Part shown: positions 20,097 through 29,421 of the stretch, piece after piece
How the letters are laid out: each line of letters starts with the position of its first letter
Numbering within the stretch: the stretch's first letter is position 1
Assembly: GCA_013792135.1 (NCBI GenBank)
Contig: VMSP01000121.1
Location: 1 to 64,000, forward strand
Source: Desulfocapsa sp.
Lineage (GTDB): Bacteria > Desulfobacterota > Desulfobulbia > Desulfobulbales > Desulfocapsaceae
DNA: 64,000 nucleotides
Direction: 5' to 3'
Program-made: the position numbers and the translations under genes
Notes under the pieces: model-generated
Databases searched by the model: none
The model's input: the letters and a program-made list of their open reading frames with translations, nothing else
Told to the model about the DNA's origin: nothing

Positions 20097-21179
20097 ATGG
20101 CCGCATCACACCAAACGCCTCCGTCGGTAAAACGGCGAACCGCTCCGAAGCGCCCGAAAGCCCCAGGTTCTGTTCGGAAAAAGTCCAGCCCCAAGAAGAG
20201 CAAACCGCAAATATCCATGTTGCATAGTTATTTGTTGATCGGTTTGGAGTATCTTGGCTTGATGAGTATCGGAGTGGCCACGGTCATTGTCGTCCTTGGT
20301 TATTCCGCCAACCGCTTTTCCGGTACTAGATTTTTCAACAGTTACTTACCTTTTGCAGCTGTAATTATAGGAGTTATTATCCTGGGAGTGACCCTGCTGG
20401 GCCTTTGGCAGAGACTGCGGAGGTGGTTGCGGGAATATTCTTCCCTTTTGCCCCCGGCAGTTGTCCTCGGATTGGCGTTGGTGATTAGTGGTCTTGCCCC
20501 GCCGGAACTGTTCAACCGGGCCTTCCTCTATTACCGTGTCCTGGTGGGTGGCAAAGAAGAGGCCAGTCGGGTCGCTCTTTCGCATCAGGTCTATGCTGCC
20601 TATCGTCGTCTGAATACCGCGCAGATGACAAAGATGATCAGACTGTCCGGGCCGTATACGGCGGCAATTGAGGAGGCGGGAGCGGTTTATGGCATCGATG
20701 GCGATCTCCTCAAGGGGCTTGCCGCCACGGAATCTTCCTTCTTACCCCGCACGAGTATCGATGGCGGCCAGGGACTCTTTCAGATCACCAAGGTGCCGGC
20801 AACAGTGACGATGGCGGTCAACCGACTTTTTCCGACGGAGCATCGTGTGGTCACCGATGCTCGCTATAACGCTTATCTTGGGGCGGCGACACTCAGCTAT
20901 TATCTCACTGAGATGAAGGATGATCTTTTTCTCGGTCTTCTGGCCTATAATATCGGGCCAGCCAATGGTGGGCTGCGCTTTATTATGGATCAGTATGGGG
21001 CCACTGATTTTATCACCATCCAGCCCTATCTCATGCAACTACCCCGTGACTATCCGATCCGTGTCCTCTCCAACTCCCTTGCCTTTCGCATAGGGCGTCA
21101 GGAAGGCCAGCTTCTCGCCTATGAAGAGGGAAAAAATGCCTTACGAATCCAGTCCATTGGCATCCCCGGACTGCGGTAA
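20097..21179 (+). CDS. Membrane-anchored lytic transglycosylase (SLT domain)
   Basis: 360 residues. The first 40 are rich in Lys, Arg and Pro (KRRTAPKRPKAPGSVRKKSS) and presumably cytoplasmic. Three hydrophobic segments follow (IGVATVIVVLGYSA; YLPFAAVIIGVIILGVTLLGLW; PAVVLGLALVISGLA). The SLT domain (about 185-330) has the catalytic glutamate in AATESSFLPR, the GGQGLFQIT block and AYNIGPANGG. It cleaves peptidoglycan glycan strands on the periplasmic side. The polybasic start followed by three membrane helices is unusual for the family. It stands alone between two copies of the 54-bp repeat. Confidence 0.82.
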   Translation: MAASHQTPPSVKRRTAPKRPKAPGSVRKKSSPKKSKPQISMLHSYLLIGLEYLGLMSIGVATVIVVLGYSANRFSGTRFFNSYLPFAAVIIGVIILGVTLLGLWQRLRRWLREYSSLLPPAVVLGLALVISGLAPPELFNRAFLYYRVLVGGKEEASRVALSHQVYAAYRRLNTAQMTKMIRLSGPYTAAIEEAGAVYGIDGDLLKGLAATESSFLPRTSIDGGQGLFQITKVPATVTMAVNRLFPTEHRVVTDARYNAYLGAATLSYYLTEMKDDLFLGLLAYNIGPANGGLRFIMDQYGATDFITIQPYLMQLPRDYPIRVLSNSLAFRIGRQEGQLLAYEEGKNALRIQSIGIPGLR

Positions 21180-21298
21180 ATGAGAACCAAATACCATTCA
21201 ACCAGTGGTGAATCGAGTGTTGAACGCTTTAGAGTCCTCATGGAGAGACAAAAAGAAGACCTTTGAATCCTTCTACTGATCTAAAGATGAATAGTTAA

Positions 21299-21352
21299 GT
21301 AAGGTCAACCTGAGGACAGTTGGATATAATCAGATATTCGATATGGCAATAT
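21299..21352. repeat. 54-bp dispersed repeat, copy 2
   Basis: Same orientation as copies 1 and 3, with GTAAGGTCAACC, CAGTTGGAT and ATCAGATATTCGATATGGCA. It lies between the transglycosylase gene and the end of the chromate operon. The frame open in copies 1 and 3 has a TGA here. In the rest of 21180-21552 I see only a 28-codon ORF that starts at the transglycosylase stop (TAAATG, 21180-21266), which I do not call as a gene. Confidence 0.8.
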
Positions 21353-21552
21353 TAATTTTGTGAGTCTGAACTAGAGTCAAAATTTTGGAAATATTTTCAC
21401 AAAAGGCATTGGTTGTTTCCACAAAGCTTGTTGTGCATCATGGTATGTGAATGACCTCTTGACGAGTGCTATTAATAAGTGCCAGGTCTTACTAACATCG
21501 CAGTGAAAATACCATACTCAAAGCCCTTCCAGCTCATTTCAAATCTTGCATT

Positions 21553-21861
21553 TTATTTCTGCCCATCCTGCCAGCCCAAGATACCTCCTTCGAGGAACCG
21601 GACACCGGGATGACTTTCCTGCAGTGCGTTTGCTACAGATTGGCTTACGGAGCCTCCTTTGACGCAAAAGACAACCAACTCCTGGTCATTGGGAAGTGCT
21701 TTGCTCCATTCTTCGATCTTTTCCGGATCGTGCCAGGCCGCTCCTTCGATTGTCTCCGGCGATTTCTCGTAATCGGCCTTTCTCCTCACGTCAATCACAC
21801 AGACTTTTGTTTTTTCAGTCAATTTATCCTTCAGCTCTACTGCAGTGATAGATGTAGTCAT
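21553..21861 (-). CDS. Single-domain rhodanese-like protein
   Basis: About 102 residues forming one rhodanese domain: VCVIDVRRKADYEKSPETI, then the active-site loop VVFCVKGGSVSQS with the catalytic cysteine, then FLEGGILGWQDG. It is probably a sulfurtransferase or a related thiol enzyme in the cytoplasm. It is the last gene of the chrB-MFS-chrA-rhodanese operon, 24 bases (from the ATG at 21873, 36) after chrA. I prefer the ATG at 21861, with GGAG six bases upstream, over the one at 21873. Its role in chromate handling (thiol or sulfite supply, sulfate-pathway repair) is inference from position. Confidence 0.82.
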   Translation of the reverse strand: MTTSITAVELKDKLTEKTKVCVIDVRRKADYEKSPETIEGAAWHDPEKIEEWSKALPNDQELVVFCVKGGSVSQSVANALQESHPGVRFLEGGILGWQDGQK

Positions 21862-21897
21862 AATCTTCTCCATGTTGAATTTTATTCTTGCAACGTA

Positions 21898-23220
21898 TCA
21901 AAAACCGAGAAAATACGAGAGCAGACCAAGAGTTCCTGCCCCTGCAATTATCGCAATAATGCCGACTTTATAAAAATGCATCAAACAGAATGACACAATG
22001 GCAAGGATAGCCGAGAACCAGGCAAAGCCTTCGACCGGGAACAGAACATGCGTACCGAACCACACTCCAAGATTAAAAACAACGCCTACGACAGCAGGGG
22101 TAATGGTGGCCAGTGCTGCAGACATTTTTGTATTGCCAGCCAATCGTTCAATATACGGAGCTCCTAAAAAAATGAACAGGAAGCTTGGCAGAAAGGTAAA
22201 ATAAGTAGCAATAAGAGAACCAGTAACAGCACCAAGGACCGGCCCCAAAGATGCGGGATGATTCCAGCCAGCCAAAAAGCCGATAAACTGCACTACCATG
22301 ATTAAAGGTCCAGGAGTGGTCTCTGCCAATCCAAGCCCGTCTATCATTTGCAGGCTGCTCAGCCAATGATACTGCTCAACTCCGGCCTGAGCGATGTAGC
22401 CGAGCAGCGAATAGGCACCACCAAAGGTCAGAAAGGCCGCCTTGGTAAAGAAGAATGCCTCTGTGGCAAAAATTGACCCTGGGAGTAGATAATAAAGCCC
22501 CAAAAAAGGTATTGTCCAAAGGACGACGAAAACCGCCAACAGCATGACGTTTCTCGACAGAGAGGATGATTGGCTGTGCTGCCCGGCATGATCAACAAGG
22601 GATGTTGCCCCGCCTTGCTTTTTACCGGCCAAAAACAGGCTCGGAAAAAACTGACTGCCGATAATCCCGATGATTCCGACCGTGAGAATCAGGGCGGGAA
22701 ATGGGAATTTCAGGAAATAGGTGACTGTAAAAGAAAGAATGGCTATGGCGATAAGTACGTTGTTTTTCAGTGATTTTTTACCGATCTTTATCACAGCGGC
22801 CAGGACGATGGCAAGAACTGACGCTTTGAGCCCGACAAAGATTGCTGCCACCCAGGGCAAGGTCCCAAAGGCCATATAGATATAACTGAGACTGAACAGA
22901 ATAAACACCGAAGGGAGGACAAAGAGTACCCCCGCAACTATTCCGCCCCTGGTTTTATGGAGAAGCCATCCGATATAGGTAGCCAGTTGCTGGGCTTCAG
23001 GCCCCGGCAGCAACATGCAATAGTTGAGGGCATGGAGGAATCTGTCGTTGCTGATCCATTTCTTTCGATCAACCAGTTCCTGATGCATTATGGCAATCTG
23101 GCCGGCCGGACCACCAAAACTGATCCAGCCGAGTTTCAGCCAGAACAGGAAGGCTTCTTTAAAAGAAGGAGCTACCAGCTCAGCTGGTTCATCTTTGGGG
23201 GCAGATATTGGAGTATTCAT
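21898..23220 (-). CDS. chrA: Chromate efflux transporter ChrA (long, two-domain CHR)
   Basis: 440-residue membrane protein made of two CHR domains. The first contains FWLKLGWISFGGPAGQIAIMH and LNYCMLLPGPEAQQLATYIGW; the second contains FFTKAAFLTFGGAYSLLGYIAQ and GLGLAETTPGPLIMVVQFIGF. The paired FGG(P/A) and (L)PGP(E) motifs are the family signature. It exports chromate across the inner membrane. Its ATG follows the TAA of the MFS gene directly (TAAATG), showing an operon with tight coupling. Confidence 0.93.
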   Translation of the reverse strand: MNTPISAPKDEPAELVAPSFKEAFLFWLKLGWISFGGPAGQIAIMHQELVDRKKWISNDRFLHALNYCMLLPGPEAQQLATYIGWLLHKTRGGIVAGVLFVLPSVFILFSLSYIYMAFGTLPWVAAIFVGLKASVLAIVLAAVIKIGKKSLKNNVLIAIAILSFTVTYFLKFPFPALILTVGIIGIIGSQFFPSLFLAGKKQGGATSLVDHAGQHSQSSSLSRNVMLLAVFVVLWTIPFLGLYYLLPGSIFATEAFFFTKAAFLTFGGAYSLLGYIAQAGVEQYHWLSSLQMIDGLGLAETTPGPLIMVVQFIGFLAGWNHPASLGPVLGAVTGSLIATYFTFLPSFLFIFLGAPYIERLAGNTKMSAALATITPAVVGVVFNLGVWFGTHVLFPVEGFAWFSAILAIVSFCLMHFYKVGIIAIIAGAGTLGLLSYFLGF

Positions 23221-24459
23221 TTATATTTCACCGTGGTTTTCTAAAGAAACTGGGATGGTCCGGCGAAAGAAAAGTGCCGAAACGACCAGTATTACGGCAA
23301 TGATTGCAAAGGCCAGCCGGAAATCCTGGCCATCAGACAGACCTATCAGTAGACCTGCTAGAATGGGGCCAGTTGCATGACCGACATCGTAGAGGGTACC
23401 GAACACCCCCATCGCCGAACCGATATTGTCCTCCCGACAGAAATCGGCCACCATGGCTGCGGACGACGAAGTGACAATAGCTTCACCGAGACCGAAAACT
23501 GTGGAAAGGAGTAGAAGGATAGAATAGTCCTTGACCCAGGGCACAAGGGCAAAAGGTATGGCACAGACAAACATACCCCAGAACAGTAAAGGCCTGCGGC
23601 CATGTCGGTCGGATATCTTGCCCATCAAAGGTTTAGCCAGGATGGTCACGAATATCTGCACACCCCAGATGAGACCAGCCTGAAACGTTGAATAACCGAG
23701 CACCATGACAATATAGATAGGCATGAAGGCCTCAAGAGCGCCCACGGAGAGATTCTGCACCCCTTCCATATTGCTGGTCACCACGATTCGGCGGTCGGTG
23801 AGGATGTTTTTCAGGCTATGAAAAAAATGGTTAATTATTGCCGAAACTGTTGATTTTCCCGTACCATTGGTACCGTTGGCAGCCAAAGAGCTGCTGGCCC
23901 AGATCCCGGTAAGAAGGGCGATCATACCAAGGGCAGCAACCACTCCATAAATGATATTGAAATGGACCAGTTGCTGTTCGCCGCCATTTGCCAGTCTGCC
24001 AAGCAGAAAACCGCCAAGCGGGGCACCGACCAGGTTGCCGATGATGGTTACCGAGGAAAAAAGTGACAGCATTTCGCCTCGCTTATTACCGGCCATATCC
24101 ACCACCACTGCCATAATTACCGGGCCATAGATGGCAGTGGCGAAACCGTGGAGAAAACGGACCACCAGCAGGCTATTGTAGGAGTGAACCAGTAGATAGA
24201 GAAAAGGGATGACAGCAAAGAATACCAGCCCGATCAGCATGGTACGTCGCCTGCCGATAATATCGGAGATGACACCGGCAGGCATTTTGAAGAACACTCC
24301 GGTTATAGTCGAAATGGCCACGGCGAAACCAATGGCCTCAGGGCCTACGCCGAATGATGCGGCAAATAGGGCCAGCACCGGCGTCCTGGCCAGGGCATAG
24401 GAGGCCTTGGCCAGGAAACCGGAAATACAGAGACCATAAAAGTTTGTCCGTGGTTCCAT
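23221..24459 (-). CDS. Major facilitator superfamily transporter of the chromate operon
   Basis: 412 residues with 12 predicted membrane segments. The loop 2-3 signature is GVISDIIGRRRTM and the mirrored loop 8-9 motif is GKISDRHGRRPLL. The substrate is not shown by sequence. It sits between chrB and chrA with no gap to chrA, so a role alongside chromate efflux, such as chromate or sulfate/oxyanion export, is the natural inference. The gap to chrB is 71 bases. Confidence 0.82.
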   Translation of the reverse strand: MEPRTNFYGLCISGFLAKASYALARTPVLALFAASFGVGPEAIGFAVAISTITGVFFKMPAGVISDIIGRRRTMLIGLVFFAVIPFLYLLVHSYNSLLVVRFLHGFATAIYGPVIMAVVVDMAGNKRGEMLSLFSSVTIIGNLVGAPLGGFLLGRLANGGEQQLVHFNIIYGVVAALGMIALLTGIWASSSLAANGTNGTGKSTVSAIINHFFHSLKNILTDRRIVVTSNMEGVQNLSVGALEAFMPIYIVMVLGYSTFQAGLIWGVQIFVTILAKPLMGKISDRHGRRPLLFWGMFVCAIPFALVPWVKDYSILLLLSTVFGLGEAIVTSSSAAMVADFCREDNIGSAMGVFGTLYDVGHATGPILAGLLIGLSDGQDFRLAFAIIAVILVVSALFFRRTIPVSLENHGEI

Positions 24460-24530
24460 CTCCTGCCTCGCTAGTTATAGCCGAAATTTTCTACATGCAT
24501 TTTCAGTACTTGACATATTTAACCCTTTTT

Positions 24531-25541
24531 TTAGTGTTTTTCTGTAATGGAAAGATAGAGCGCTTCAAAAATAGCCATACCCTGCTCCAAGGTCTCGCTA
24601 TCAGACAACGCCCTGTTACGAATACCTTTGATTATCATTTCAATTACATGCGCTTCATGAACTGCAAATTTTCCATCCTTGATATCGATATCGTGTACAA
24701 TCCCGGCAAGGTAGGTCAGACCTTTTTCTGCGAGTCCGAAACTCTTGAGTAGAACCTCGAAAGTGCATAAGTCATCGATGTGGGTGAAATCGCCATTTCG
24801 TACGTCGTAGGAAACTGCTTGTTCATCCTTCAGACCCATCAATTCAGCCTCATCCCTGAAGGCAAAAGTTGCTTGGGCATCAATGAATCGGCGAATCAGC
24901 CAGGCTGAAGCCATTCTATCCACAAAAGGGCGCTTACGAGTCAACCAAACTAGGCCAGCAAAATTTGCAATATTTCGGCCATTAGGCAGTTCTGTCGAAC
25001 CGGGCCTCTTCTGACCCTTTTCGACTGCAGTTAGCTCTTCCAGTTGTTTCCGGAGAGCTTTAATTTGCATCTCTAAATTTCGTCCCATTTCCGATTGAAA
25101 GAAATCACGTTGCTGTACAAGCTGGAAATCAGACTGCAATTTTTCATACTGCCTGAACAGGGATGTTGATTTTATATTCTTACCACCTATCCGCAGATTG
25201 CGGATCCTGCCGGTAAATTCATCAATTTTTTTGGCAATTTTTTGATACTCCTGGTCCCGTTGTTCATTGAAGAGAGCGATAATCCCTTTCGGCTGTAAGG
25301 GTTCAATGTTGTCTGTTTTGATCAGAAGCCCTTCCCCCTTCAATCCAGGGAGCTCGGCGAGCATCCACTGTAATGCCTCATGATACTCCTCTGTGTAGGG
25401 CAGAATGTAGACGCCTCCTTTGAGTTGGACAGCACCGATTTTGATCAATTTTCGCCATATTTTTACCCTGCTGTTTACCGGAGTTGCCGGAATCGAATAA
25501 AAAAACAGCAACCATTCCAATTGCCCCATATCTTCCATCAT
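24531..25541 (-). CDS. chrB: Chromate resistance / sensing protein ChrB
   Basis: 336 residues. The N-terminal half (EWLLFFYSIPATPVNSRVKIW, KIGAVQLKGGVYILPYTEE) matches the ChrB N-terminal winged-helix-like domain. The C-terminal half (TRKRPFVDRMASAWLIRRFID, AQATFAFRDEAEL, DDLCTFEVLLKSFGL, LAGIVHDIDIKD) matches the ChrB C-terminal domain. Known ChrB proteins act as chromate-responsive regulators of chrA. It is the first gene of the operon and is preceded by a promoter overlapped by a dyad. The start is uncertain among three in-frame ATGs (25541, 25538, 25529). Confidence 0.9.
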   Translation of the reverse strand: MMEDMGQLEWLLFFYSIPATPVNSRVKIWRKLIKIGAVQLKGGVYILPYTEEYHEALQWMLAELPGLKGEGLLIKTDNIEPLQPKGIIALFNEQRDQEYQKIAKKIDEFTGRIRNLRIGGKNIKSTSLFRQYEKLQSDFQLVQQRDFFQSEMGRNLEMQIKALRKQLEELTAVEKGQKRPGSTELPNGRNIANFAGLVWLTRKRPFVDRMASAWLIRRFIDAQATFAFRDEAELMGLKDEQAVSYDVRNGDFTHIDDLCTFEVLLKSFGLAEKGLTYLAGIVHDIDIKDGKFAVHEAHVIEMIIKGIRNRALSDSETLEQGMAIFEALYLSITEKH

Positions 25542-25578
25542 CTATTTACCGTTTTATTGAATTTTACCTGTATCACGT

Positions 25579-25617
25579 GTTACAATATTATGTAACGCTA
25601 GTTATTGTTCTTGTCAA
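25579..25617 (-). promoter_or_regulatory. chr operon promoter with overlapping operator-like dyad
   Basis: Reading the minus strand, a perfect TTGACA (25612-25617) is followed after 19 bases by CATAAT (25587-25592), about 45 bases before the chrB ATG. The dyad GTTAC-N8-GTAAC (25579-25596) covers the -10 box, a position suited to repression. Control by ChrB is inference. The spacing is 2 bases longer than optimal. Confidence 0.55.
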
Positions 25618-25619
25618 GA

Positions 25620-26228
25620 ATGGAGACGATGTTTTTTAGAGTTTACACATTGCACAGCTTAATGCTGAGGTAAGATAAAAAAAAACGGATACTAAAATAG
25701 CAGCACTATAATTCGACAGGAAGTTTCAATGTGAACGGGTATAGAAGGAGAGTGAAGGAGATTAACTTGAAGAAATAACAGGTGCAGTTGATTTTATTAT
25801 TTGGCTGACAATTGATCTATGGAAGATTTTACAAAAAACAGAATCATCCCCTATAAAAAAAGACCGCCAATTGTTTGAGGAAAGGTGGTTTCTTGTTCTT
25901 TACGAAAATTGACCAAAGTTGAAGTTAAGATATCTCTTATATTTTTACTCAAACAGAATTTCAGCAGAGAAAGATGTCCCTTGGCAAGATTTAACCTCGA
26001 GCATTACAGGTTTCAAGAAACGCATCGCTGGTTTGTCGAGGTCCTTATAGCAAGATCAATTTACATGATCGGCTTCTGAGTATTCGTTTAAACCAGCTAC
26101 TCTCACCCGCCCGAAAGCTACTGTAAAACGTTCAACATTTAGTAAGCTCATTCGTAACGAGGAGAGGCGCATTCTCTTAAATCACAAAGTAATCATTTTA
26201 TATTTTTCTCTCTTTGGAACAACTACAA
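25620..26228. other. Gene-free, AT-rich intergenic stretch
   Basis: No convincing gene, RNA or motif is visible in these roughly 600 bases between the chr promoter and repeat copy 3. Short ORFs in the track (for example 25885-26079) lack ribosome-binding sites and family features. Beyond copy 3, up to the histidine kinase start at 26732, there is one 70-codon minus-strand ORF (26359-26571, TTG start) that may be a gene remnant. Confidence 0.5.
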
Positions 26229-26282
26229 GTAAGGTTAACTCGAGGGCAGTTGGATGTAATCAGATATTCGATGTGGCAATCT
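26229..26282. repeat. 54-bp dispersed repeat, copy 3
   Basis: Same orientation as copies 1 and 2, with GTAAGGTTAACT, CAGTTGGAT and ATCAGATATTCGATGTGGCAAT. It lies upstream of the chromate operon, so copies 2 and 3 bracket that operon. The frame open in copy 1 is also open here and reads VRLTRGQLDVIRYSMWQS before a stop. Confidence 0.8.
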
Positions 26283-26731
26283 TAACGCCTGCAGTCAGAA
26301 GTAGCCAGAGCTTTTATTGAACTTTTTTAAATATGGGTACCTTGAAAAATCAGGATTTTTATTCAAGATAAAGGTGTGTGTTAATCAGCGTGCAAATTTT
26401 ACTCATTTCCAGCAATGTCCGGTTGGAAATTGCTGGTTTCGAGTGGTTAAAGCCGGAGAGACATTGTAACCACTTGCCCTGTAAAGCTATGAGCTTACGA
26501 TCACCAGCAGGGCAAATATAGCTGGTTTTTCCTTTGCACACTATTCCCAGTGATGTCACAGTTCTCGTCAATTAAGTAGATGCAATTACCGATAACGCAA
26601 TTGAGTTTACCCGCCCAGAAATGCGAGAATCCAACTTTTTATCGCTTGCTTTTGTTCACCACTTTCCTATAACCTTAACCAACCTTTTTTTTTGTTCTTT
26701 TATTTCTTTCTGAGATATCCAAACAACAATA

Positions 26732-29080
26732 ATGAACTCTTACCAAGTTATTTGTACCGTCGTGGTGATGATCGGTGCCCTCTGCATGCTGGTGGCTATC
26801 ATCACCAGTGTCCGAACACTCTGGGACATCCCACCAACCTATCGTCGTCAATGGCAAATCCTGATTATCCTGATGACCTTTTTTCTGGCCGGCTACTTGG
26901 CTTTTATCCTGGTCTTGAACCTGGCCATCCCCATTCCCATTGATCTCATCACCGTGACAGTCTTTTTAGGAGGCGCCTGCTTTGTCCTTCTTGTCCTCCG
27001 CCTCACCAAGGCGATCATCAATAGTTTACGCGAACGGGAACACCGCCAGGAAGAGACGGTGCAGAATCTGGAAAATGCACTTGTTGATGCCAAGATCGCC
27101 AGTAAGGCAAAAAGTGAATTCCTGTCCACTATGAGCCATGAGATACGGACGCCGATGAACGGGATCCTGGGGATGACCGAACTGCTGCTCAATACCGGTC
27201 TCAAAGAGAGGCAGCGTCATTTTGCCGACATAATCCTACGTTCTGCCGATTCCCTGCTGGCTATCATTAATGATATCCTTGACTTCTCAAAAATAGAGGC
27301 AGGTAAGCTCGAACTGGAGGAACATGTTTTTGATCTGCGCGAACTGGTTGACGATGTTGCTGATATGATGGCAGAGCGGGCCCACGTTAAGGGTCTTGAA
27401 TTACTCCCTGTTTTTACGGGCACTATGCCCCTGGCCGCCCAGGGAGATTCAAACCGTTTACGCCAGGTGCTGGTGAATCTGCTCAGTAATGCAATCAAGT
27501 TTACCAATTCAGGTGAGGTGGTGGTACGCATTGAGGAGATGTCTGAAGAAGGAGAAAAAAGAACTTTTCGCTTTGCTGTTGAAGACACGGGCATAGGTAT
27601 TAACCAAGAGCAGAAAGATCATATTTTTGAGCTATTTTCCCAGGCGGACAGCTCAACTACCCGAAAATATGGGGGCACCGGGCTTGGACTTACAATCTCT
27701 CGTCAGCTCGTGGAACTCATGGGGGGAGAGATCGGGGTTGACAGCTTGCCAGGCCGAGGTTCGGTTTTCTGGTTCACCGTGTCATTTCCCTGTTACCCTG
27801 ATTCCGGGGAGAGGCATCTTGATAGGAAGAAGGGAAATCTTCTCGGTATGCGGCTTCTCATTGTTGATGATAATGCCACCAACCGCGATATTCTGACAAA
27901 CCAGATACGATCCTGGGGGGTCACGAGTGCTGCGGTAGAAAACGGGACTCAGGCCCTGGATGTGCTGAGAAAGTCTGTTGCTGAGAATGTGCCCTATGAT
28001 GTTGCCCTTCTCGACTGGCACATGCCGGAAATGGACGGCATTGAGTTGGCACGGCAGATACGGGCAGATAGGGCAATCAGTGATATCTGTCTTGTTATGT
28101 TAAGTTCTGCCTCTTATGATGACCAGTCTTCCTTGGCATCACTGGCTGGTGTTGAGCTTTATCTTTCCAAGCCGGTTCGGCAGAACCTGCTCTTTAATGC
28201 CCTTCTCTCCCAGGTAGCAAAACACGAAGATGGAAGCGTGGCGCGGCAGAATAATTCACTTTCGTCTGACCGTGTTGTTTTTGATGCCCATATCCTTCTT
28301 GTTGAAGATAATCTGATCAACCAGGATGTCTGCCGCCAGATGCTTCGCATGATGGAGTGCCGGGTTGATATGGCCGAAAACGGCAGAGAGGCGGTGAGGG
28401 CAGCGTTTGGAAAGAAGTATGATCTCATCCTGATGGATTGCCATATGCCGGAAATGGACGGCTTTACCGCCACCCAGAGAATACGCAGCAACGAAGCCAA
28501 GAAAGGCAAAGAACGGGTACCCATTATCGCCTTAACCGGAGACGTGCAGGTGGGCGTCAGGGAGCAATGCCTGGCTGCCGGTATGGATGATTATCTAAGT
28601 AAACCTTTTTATATGAACTCGTTGCAGAACGTTATGGAGAAATTCCTGAAAGCAGGAACCATAGCAAGCGAGAAGATCGAAAGGGAGCTTGAGCCGGAAG
28701 AGCTGTCCCAGGGGAGCTCTCTTCTCGACCAGGCAAGACTGGATATGATTCGTTCCCTGCAGCGTCCGGACAGACCCAATGTTCTGAAAAAAATTATTGA
28801 GCTGTATCAGCAGAATGCCCCAGCTCTCCTGCGTTCCATACATGATGCCGTCAGCAGTGGAGACAATCTTCTCCTGCAGGAAGCAGCCCATAGCTTGAAG
28901 ACGGCAAGTGCTAATCTTGGAGCCATAAAACTTGCCGCAATCTGCAAGGAACTTGAAGATTATGGCCATCAGAAAAAGTATGAAGCGGCAACGAGCTTGA
29001 TTGATACGCTGGAGGGGTTATTCCAGGAGGCTCTGGGAGCGCTTGGAGCGGAACTGGAGAAAATATATGATGAGCAATAA
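26732..29080 (+). CDS. Hybrid sensor histidine kinase with two receiver domains and Hpt (BarA-like)
   Basis: 782 residues. Three N-terminal membrane segments ([52 protein letters not shown]) are followed by a HisKA domain with the phospho-accepting histidine in [16 protein letters not shown]. An HATPase domain follows ([24 protein letters not shown]). Receiver 1 has its aspartate in [11 protein letters not shown] and receiver 2 in [11 protein letters not shown]. The C-terminal Hpt domain has [18 protein letters not shown]. No periplasmic sensor domain of size is present, so the input may be the membrane itself. The gene overlaps a broken response-regulator gene by 11 bases. Confidence 0.9.
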   Translation: MNSYQVICTVVVMIGALCMLVAIITSVRTLWDIPPTYRRQWQILIILMTFFLAGYLAFILVLNLAIPIPIDLITVTVFLGGACFVLLVLRLTKAIINSLREREHRQEETVQNLENALVDAKIASKAKSEFLSTMSHEIRTPMNGILGMTELLLNTGLKERQRHFADIILRSADSLLAIINDILDFSKIEAGKLELEEHVFDLRELVDDVADMMAERAHVKGLELLPVFTGTMPLAAQGDSNRLRQVLVNLLSNAIKFTNSGEVVVRIEEMSEEGEKRTFRFAVEDTGIGINQEQKDHIFELFSQADSSTTRKYGGTGLGLTISRQLVELMGGEIGVDSLPGRGSVFWFTVSFPCYPDSGERHLDRKKGNLLGMRLLIVDDNATNRDILTNQIRSWGVTSAAVENGTQALDVLRKSVAENVPYDVALLDWHMPEMDGIELARQIRADRAISDICLVMLSSASYDDQSSLASLAGVELYLSKPVRQNLLFNALLSQVAKHEDGSVARQNNSLSSDRVVFDAHILLVEDNLINQDVCRQMLRMMECRVDMAENGREAVRAAFGKKYDLILMDCHMPEMDGFTATQRIRSNEAKKGKERVPIIALTGDVQVGVREQCLAAGMDDYLSKPFYMNSLQNVMEKFLKAGTIASEKIERELEPEELSQGSSLLDQARLDMIRSLQRPDRPNVLKKIIELYQQNAPALLRSIHDAVSSGDNLLLQEAAHSLKTASANLGAIKLAAICKELEDYGHQKKYEAATSLIDTLEGLFQEALGALGAELEKIYDEQ

Positions 29081-29340
29081 CAAAGATTCCGGGAAGCTGC
29101 CGGTCATGCTTGTCGTTGATGATGACATGGCACAACGGCTGCTTATGTCTGAAACCCTTCTCGAGAACGACCTGGAATGTGAAAGAGGCGGGGGACGGTG
29201 TGGAGGCGCTGGAGGTTTTTCGGCGTATCTCTCCTGATCTGGTTCTCATGGCCCTCTCAAACACCACTTTTGATCATAACTCAAGTTCAAAGCATAAATA
29301 TCAGAAGGGAGCCAGTGGCAAGGTTAAGCATTTAAGGTAA
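29070..29340 (+). pseudogene. Truncated, frameshifted response regulator (receiver domain remnant)
   Basis: The ATG at 29070 overlaps the end of the kinase gene and opens a receiver domain (KLPVMLVVDDDMAQRLLMSETLLEND). After about 30 codons the frame shifts: the continuation VKEAGDGVEALEVFRRISPDLVLM is in another frame. Removing one A in GGAATGTG near 29176 would restore it. The receiver sequence stops just where the phospho-accepting aspartate is expected (LVLMA rather than LVLMD) and what follows has no family resemblance. It looks like the former partner of the upstream hybrid kinase, destroyed by a frameshift plus a 3' deletion or insertion. Confidence 0.75.
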
Positions 29341-29421
29341 ATTGCTATTTAAGATGGTTCCTGAATTATATCAAATAAACAAGGTGTCAGATTAGCTCGG
29401 ATCTTTCTCCCAAGTAAGTAT

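Noticed and set aside
21180-21266. 28-codon ORF starting at the transglycosylase stop (TAAATG)
   Set aside because: Too short to judge without conservation data; no ribosome-binding site beyond the coupling geometry.
19931-26282. The 54-bp repeats as integron attC sites
   Set aside because: They contain GTTGGAT but lack the matching RYYYAAC end and the strong imperfect palindrome needed; no integrase is present.
26359-26571. 70-codon minus-strand ORF (TTG start) before the hybrid kinase
   Set aside because: Possibly a gene remnant, but I recognise no family and see no ribosome-binding site, so it is not called as a gene.
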